A stretch of 17,875 nt of DNA. Source: WTAW01 sp964540205. GTDB lineage: Bacteria; Acidobacteriota; Aminicenantia; Aminicenantales; Aminicenantaceae. The position numbers and the translations under genes were made by a program. Below the pieces are notes generated by a model that was not told the DNA's origin, made no database searches, and was given only the letters and a program-made list of their open reading frames with translations. Positions within the stretch are counted from its first letter, which is position 1. Every line of letters starts with the position of its first letter. Shown piece by piece: positions 15,264-17,875 of the stretch. The DNA lies in NCBI GenBank assembly GCA_964540205.1, contig CAZIMJ010000096.1:1-17875 (forward strand), written 5' to 3'.

Positions 15264-15270
15264 TTTTTTT
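15244..15270 (+). terminator. weak AT-rich hairpin with T-run at the end of the HEPN gene (possible attenuator)
   Basis: ATCAT (15249-15253) pairs with ATGAT (15260-15264) across a 6-nt loop; four further A-T pairs follow after a T-T mismatch. A T-run follows to 15270. It overlaps the stop codon at 15261-15263. The stem is weak, so partial termination before hsdS and hsdR is the most that can be suggested. Confidence 0.3.
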
Positions 15271-15318
15271 ATAAAATTTCCGAACTTCTGTTTATATGAA
15301 ATGAATTAGGTGGAAGCA

Positions 15319-16554
15319 ATGAGTAGAGAGTGGAAAGTCGAAATTGTAAAAGAATTATTTAATGTTGAAACCGGATCAACACCATCAACCAAACAGAAAA
15401 AATTTTGGGTAAACGGAAAGATAAATTGGATCACCCCAAGAGATTTAAGTCTTTTAAAGGGTAAGATATATTTAAAGAAGAGCGAAAGACAGATCACAGA
15501 GGATGGATTTAAGGCCGCAAGCCTGACACTCTTAGCGCCGCGTTCAATTATTATATCTACACGTGCCCCAGTTGGATACGTAGCGATAATTGAGAAGCAA
15601 GCAACCTTTAACCAGGGATGTAAAGGATTGAGTCCTAAAGATGGGAAGCTTATTTATCCAGAGTTTTATGCATATTTTCTTTCAAATAAGAAGAAGGCCT
15701 TTAATAATCTAAGTGGGGGAAGTACATTCAAGGAATTATCAAAAACAATTTTGGAAAATTTTCAAGTTCTCCTCCCCCCTCTCTCTGAGCAGAAAAAGAT
15801 TGCGGACGTGTTGTCGAAAGCAGATGAGGCTATTGAAAAGGTTGATGAGGCCATTGAGAAGACCCAGAGGTTAAAAAAAGGTTTGATGCAGCAGCTTTTA
15901 ACGCACGGCATCGGGCATAAGGATTTTAAGGAGACGGAGATAGGGAGGATACCGAAGGCATGGGCATTAAAAAGAATTAGTGAAATAGTAACCCATTGCC
16001 AGTATGGTTTATCCATAAAATTGAGTGAAATAGGCAGGTATCCAATTATAAAAATGGATAATATAGCCAATGGTTATGTTTTATCAAAAAAACTGAAATA
16101 CGTTGATTTGGATGAGAAGACTTTTCGTTGTTTTAGACTAGATAAGGGGGACATTCTTTTCAACAGAACTAATAGTTATGAACTTGTTGGCCGCACTGGA
16201 ATTTTTTCTCTAGATGGTGATTACGTCTTTGCCTCGTATTTAATAAGATTAAAGCCAGATGTTGAAATGATTCACCCTTTATTTCTCAATATTTACTTAA
16301 TATTTTCAAATAGAAGAATAAGGCGGTTAGCGACACGAGCTGTTCACCAGGCAAATATAAATGCTACGACTTTGCAGAAAGTTAAAATTCCGCTACCTCC
16401 TCTCTCAGAACAGGAAAAAATTATTGATATTGTAAATGCTGTATATAGAAAGCTAGAACTGCTTAATGAACGAAAAACCGAGCTTGAGAGGATCAAAAAA
16501 GGACTTATGAATGATTTGCTGACAGGGAGAAAAAGAGTAAAGTTGGATCATTAG
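15319..16554 (+). CDS. hsdS: type I restriction-modification specificity subunit HsdS
   Basis: 411 residues with the standard two-half layout. Target recognition domain 1 is at about 4-150 (GSTPSTKQKKFW, INWITPRDLS). The central conserved helix starts at LLPPLSEQKKIADVL (151-165). Target recognition domain 2 is at about 205-355, and the distal conserved helix begins at PLPPLSEQEKIIDIV (358-372). Each domain reads one half of a split DNA site. The ATG at 15319 has a GGTGGAAG site just upstream and is preferred to the GTG at 15310. The second half contains unusual AT-rich codon use compared with hsdR. HsdS joins HsdM for methylation and HsdM plus HsdR for cutting. The recognition sequence cannot be read from the protein by eye. 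Confidence 0.97.
   Translation: MSREWKVEIVKELFNVETGSTPSTKQKKFWVNGKINWITPRDLSLLKGKIYLKKSERQITEDGFKAASLTLLAPRSIIISTRAPVGYVAIIEKQATFNQGCKGLSPKDGKLIYPEFYAYFLSNKKKAFNNLSGGSTFKELSKTILENFQVLLPPLSEQKKIADVLSKADEAIEKVDEAIEKTQRLKKGLMQQLLTHGIGHKDFKETEIGRIPKAWALKRISEIVTHCQYGLSIKLSEIGRYPIIKMDNIANGYVLSKKLKYVDLDEKTFRCFRLDKGDILFNRTNSYELVGRTGIFSLDGDYVFASYLIRLKPDVEMIHPLFLNIYLIFSNRRIRRLATRAVHQANINATTLQKVKIPLPPLSEQEKIIDIVNAVYRKLELLNERKTELERIKKGLMNDLLTGRKRVKLDH
15820..15861 (+). repeat. two tandem 21-nt units in the HsdS central spacer
   Basis: Units 15820-15840 and 15841-15861 differ at only a few bases and encode ADEAIEK followed by VDEAIEK. They lie in the central helix that separates the two target recognition domains. 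Confidence 0.75.
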
Positions 16555-16555
16555 A

Positions 16556-17875
16556 ATGAAATTTACCGAGAAGATGCTCGTCGAGGATTACATCGTCCAG
16601 AAGCTCTGCGAGGTGGGATGGATATTTAGATCAGCGGAGGAGCTGGAGAGAGAGAGTTTTGAGGAGCCGCTGCTCATCCCGAATCTAGTAAGGGCGCTCG
16701 GACGGATTAACAGAGATATTCAGCTTACCGACGAGGAAGTCAACAAGGTTATCAACGAGCTCAAGCTGGCCTCCACTGGTATTGAGGGCATACGAAAGAT
16801 TCTAAACTTCTACAAATTCGGTGTTCCGGTCAAGTTCGAGAAGGAGAAAGTCGTCAGGTATGTCTCTCTTTTTGATTTTGAGCGAATAGATGATAACGAA
16901 TTCATCGCCACCCGGCAGGTAAATTTCCAGGGCAAAGACCGGATAAGGACGGATATCATCCTTTATGTCAACGGTATTCCGCTGGTCAACATCGAATGCA
17001 AAAATCCGGCGAGTATCTCGGAAAGCTGGTGGAATGCCTACGCACAGATCAAGGATTATGAGCGCCTTGTCCCCGAGCTTTACAAATATGTCCAGATCGG
17101 AGTCGCTGCGGAGAGTGTTGCCCGGTATCTCCCAATCGTTCCCTGGCAGGAGGAGGTCCGGAATTATGAGTGGCGGGCAGATAACAAGGATTCGATTGAT
17201 GCTGTTGTGCACATGCTTTCGACAAAAGTGTTTTTGGACATCCTGAAGAATTTCCTCTTTTTCAGGGTGGAACTGGGACAGGCCACCAAGGTTATAACGC
17301 GATACATGCAGTATCGTGCGGCCAACCGCATGGTGGAAAGGATTGTTCGAAACTTAAGCCATAAGGAAGAAAAGAACAAGGGTCTGATCTGGCACTGGCA
17401 GGGGAGCGGTAAAACACTGACCATGATCTTTGCGGCTAACAAGCTGTATTATGACAAGAGCTTAGAAAATCCTTCAATATTCTTCTTGGTTGACAGGGCT
17501 GAACTCGAGGGTCAATTGGAACAGGAATTTAACGCATTGGATCTGGTTCAGCCTGAAGTCATAGGGTCTATTTCTGGCCTCAAACGGATTCTTCGTTATG
17601 ATGACTACAGAGGAAAACGCGGAGTCTTCATTGTCCTGATCCACAAATTCCGGCCCGAAGAATTCCACACACTCCAAGCAGAGCTTGAGGAAGTCTCTAA
17701 GCACAAAGAGACGGTCATGACGAGGAAAAACCTTATCGCCTTTATCGACGAAGGGCACAGAACCCAATACGGCCTCCTGGCAGCACAGATGAAAGCCATC
17801 TTCAAAAATGCCTTCTTTTTTGCCCTGACCGGTACACCCATTGCCAAGCGGGGAAGAGACACATACAGGGAATTT
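16556..17875 (+). CDS. hsdR: type I restriction endonuclease subunit HsdR, 5' part
   Basis: Open from ATG 16556 to the window edge: 440 codons without a stop, roughly the first half of a usual HsdR. The N-terminal nuclease has the PD-(D/E)xK pattern with Asp133 in RTDIILYVNG and Glu147-Cys-Lys149 in NIECKNP. The translocase follows: Walker A WQGSGKT (281-287, Lys286), a motif II IDEGHR (397-402, DEGH in place of the common DEAH) and motif III ALTGTP (423-428). It pulls DNA through the complex using ATP and cuts far from the recognition site. The start is 1 nt after the hsdS stop, so translation is coupled; Shine-Dalgarno is weak. The helicase C-terminal half and the HsdM-binding end are outside the window. 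Confidence 0.97.
   Translation, partial: MKFTEKMLVEDYIVQKLCEVGWIFRSAEELERESFEEPLLIPNLVRALGRINRDIQLTDEEVNKVINELKLASTGIEGIRKILNFYKFGVPVKFEKEKVVRYVSLFDFERIDDNEFIATRQVNFQGKDRIRTDIILYVNGIPLVNIECKNPASISESWWNAYAQIKDYERLVPELYKYVQIGVAAESVARYLPIVPWQEEVRNYEWRADNKDSIDAVVHMLSTKVFLDILKNFLFFRVELGQATKVITRYMQYRAANRMVERIVRNLSHKEEKNKGLIWHWQGSGKTLTMIFAANKLYYDKSLENPSIFFLVDRAELEGQLEQEFNALDLVQPEVIGSISGLKRILRYDDYRGKRGVFIVLIHKFRPEEFHTLQAELEEVSKHKETVMTRKNLIAFIDEGHRTQYGLLAAQMKAIFKNAFFFALTGTPIAKRGRDTYREF

Overview
The window looks like a Gram-negative bacterial chromosome of moderate GC content. Supporting this are an OmpA-type peptidoglycan-binding protein, a CsgG-like secreted protein, Shine-Dalgarno sites of the AGGAGG type and sigma70-like promoters. 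The taxon cannot be fixed from sequence alone; the mix resembles Desulfobacterota, Acidobacteriota or Aminicenantes-type genomes, and this is only an impression. No rRNA, tRNA, CRISPR array or intact insertion sequence was seen.

Left part (1-2500), cell envelope: an OmpA-domain protein and a small secreted protein form a minus-strand pair. They are divergent from a CsgG-family protein with a C-terminal SH3-like domain. Middle left (2554-6250): a minus-strand operon holds an AAA+ ATPase with a DUF4143-type C-terminus and, 7 nt downstream, a large membrane protein whose N-terminus looks like a degenerate protein-kinase fold. Centre (6458-10685): a 38-residue ORF appears to be the in-frame deletion scar of a MacB/FtsX-type ABC transporter operon. 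It is followed by a SAM methyltransferase, then by a convergent polytopic GT-C glycosyltransferase and a divergent GT2 dolichol-phosphate-mannose-synthase-like enzyme. The last two make a plausible pair: one would charge a polyprenyl phosphate with sugar, the other would transfer that sugar on the far side of the membrane.

Right part (10686-17875), defence island: a non-coding segment with a candidate folded RNA, a near-consensus promoter and overlapping palindromes leads into hsdM - fic - HEPN gene - hsdS - hsdR, with hsdR cut by the window edge. Between the methylase and the specificity and restriction subunits lie a self-inhibited (class II) Fic AMP-transferase-type protein and an AT-rich, otherwise unrecognised gene. 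That gene ends in an Apea-like HEPN domain carrying an RX4H ribonuclease signature. HsdM also has an N-terminal extension that resembles a winged helix. The arrangement suggests a type I restriction system with built-in toxin-like back-ups, possibly autoregulated. This is the most interesting part of the window.
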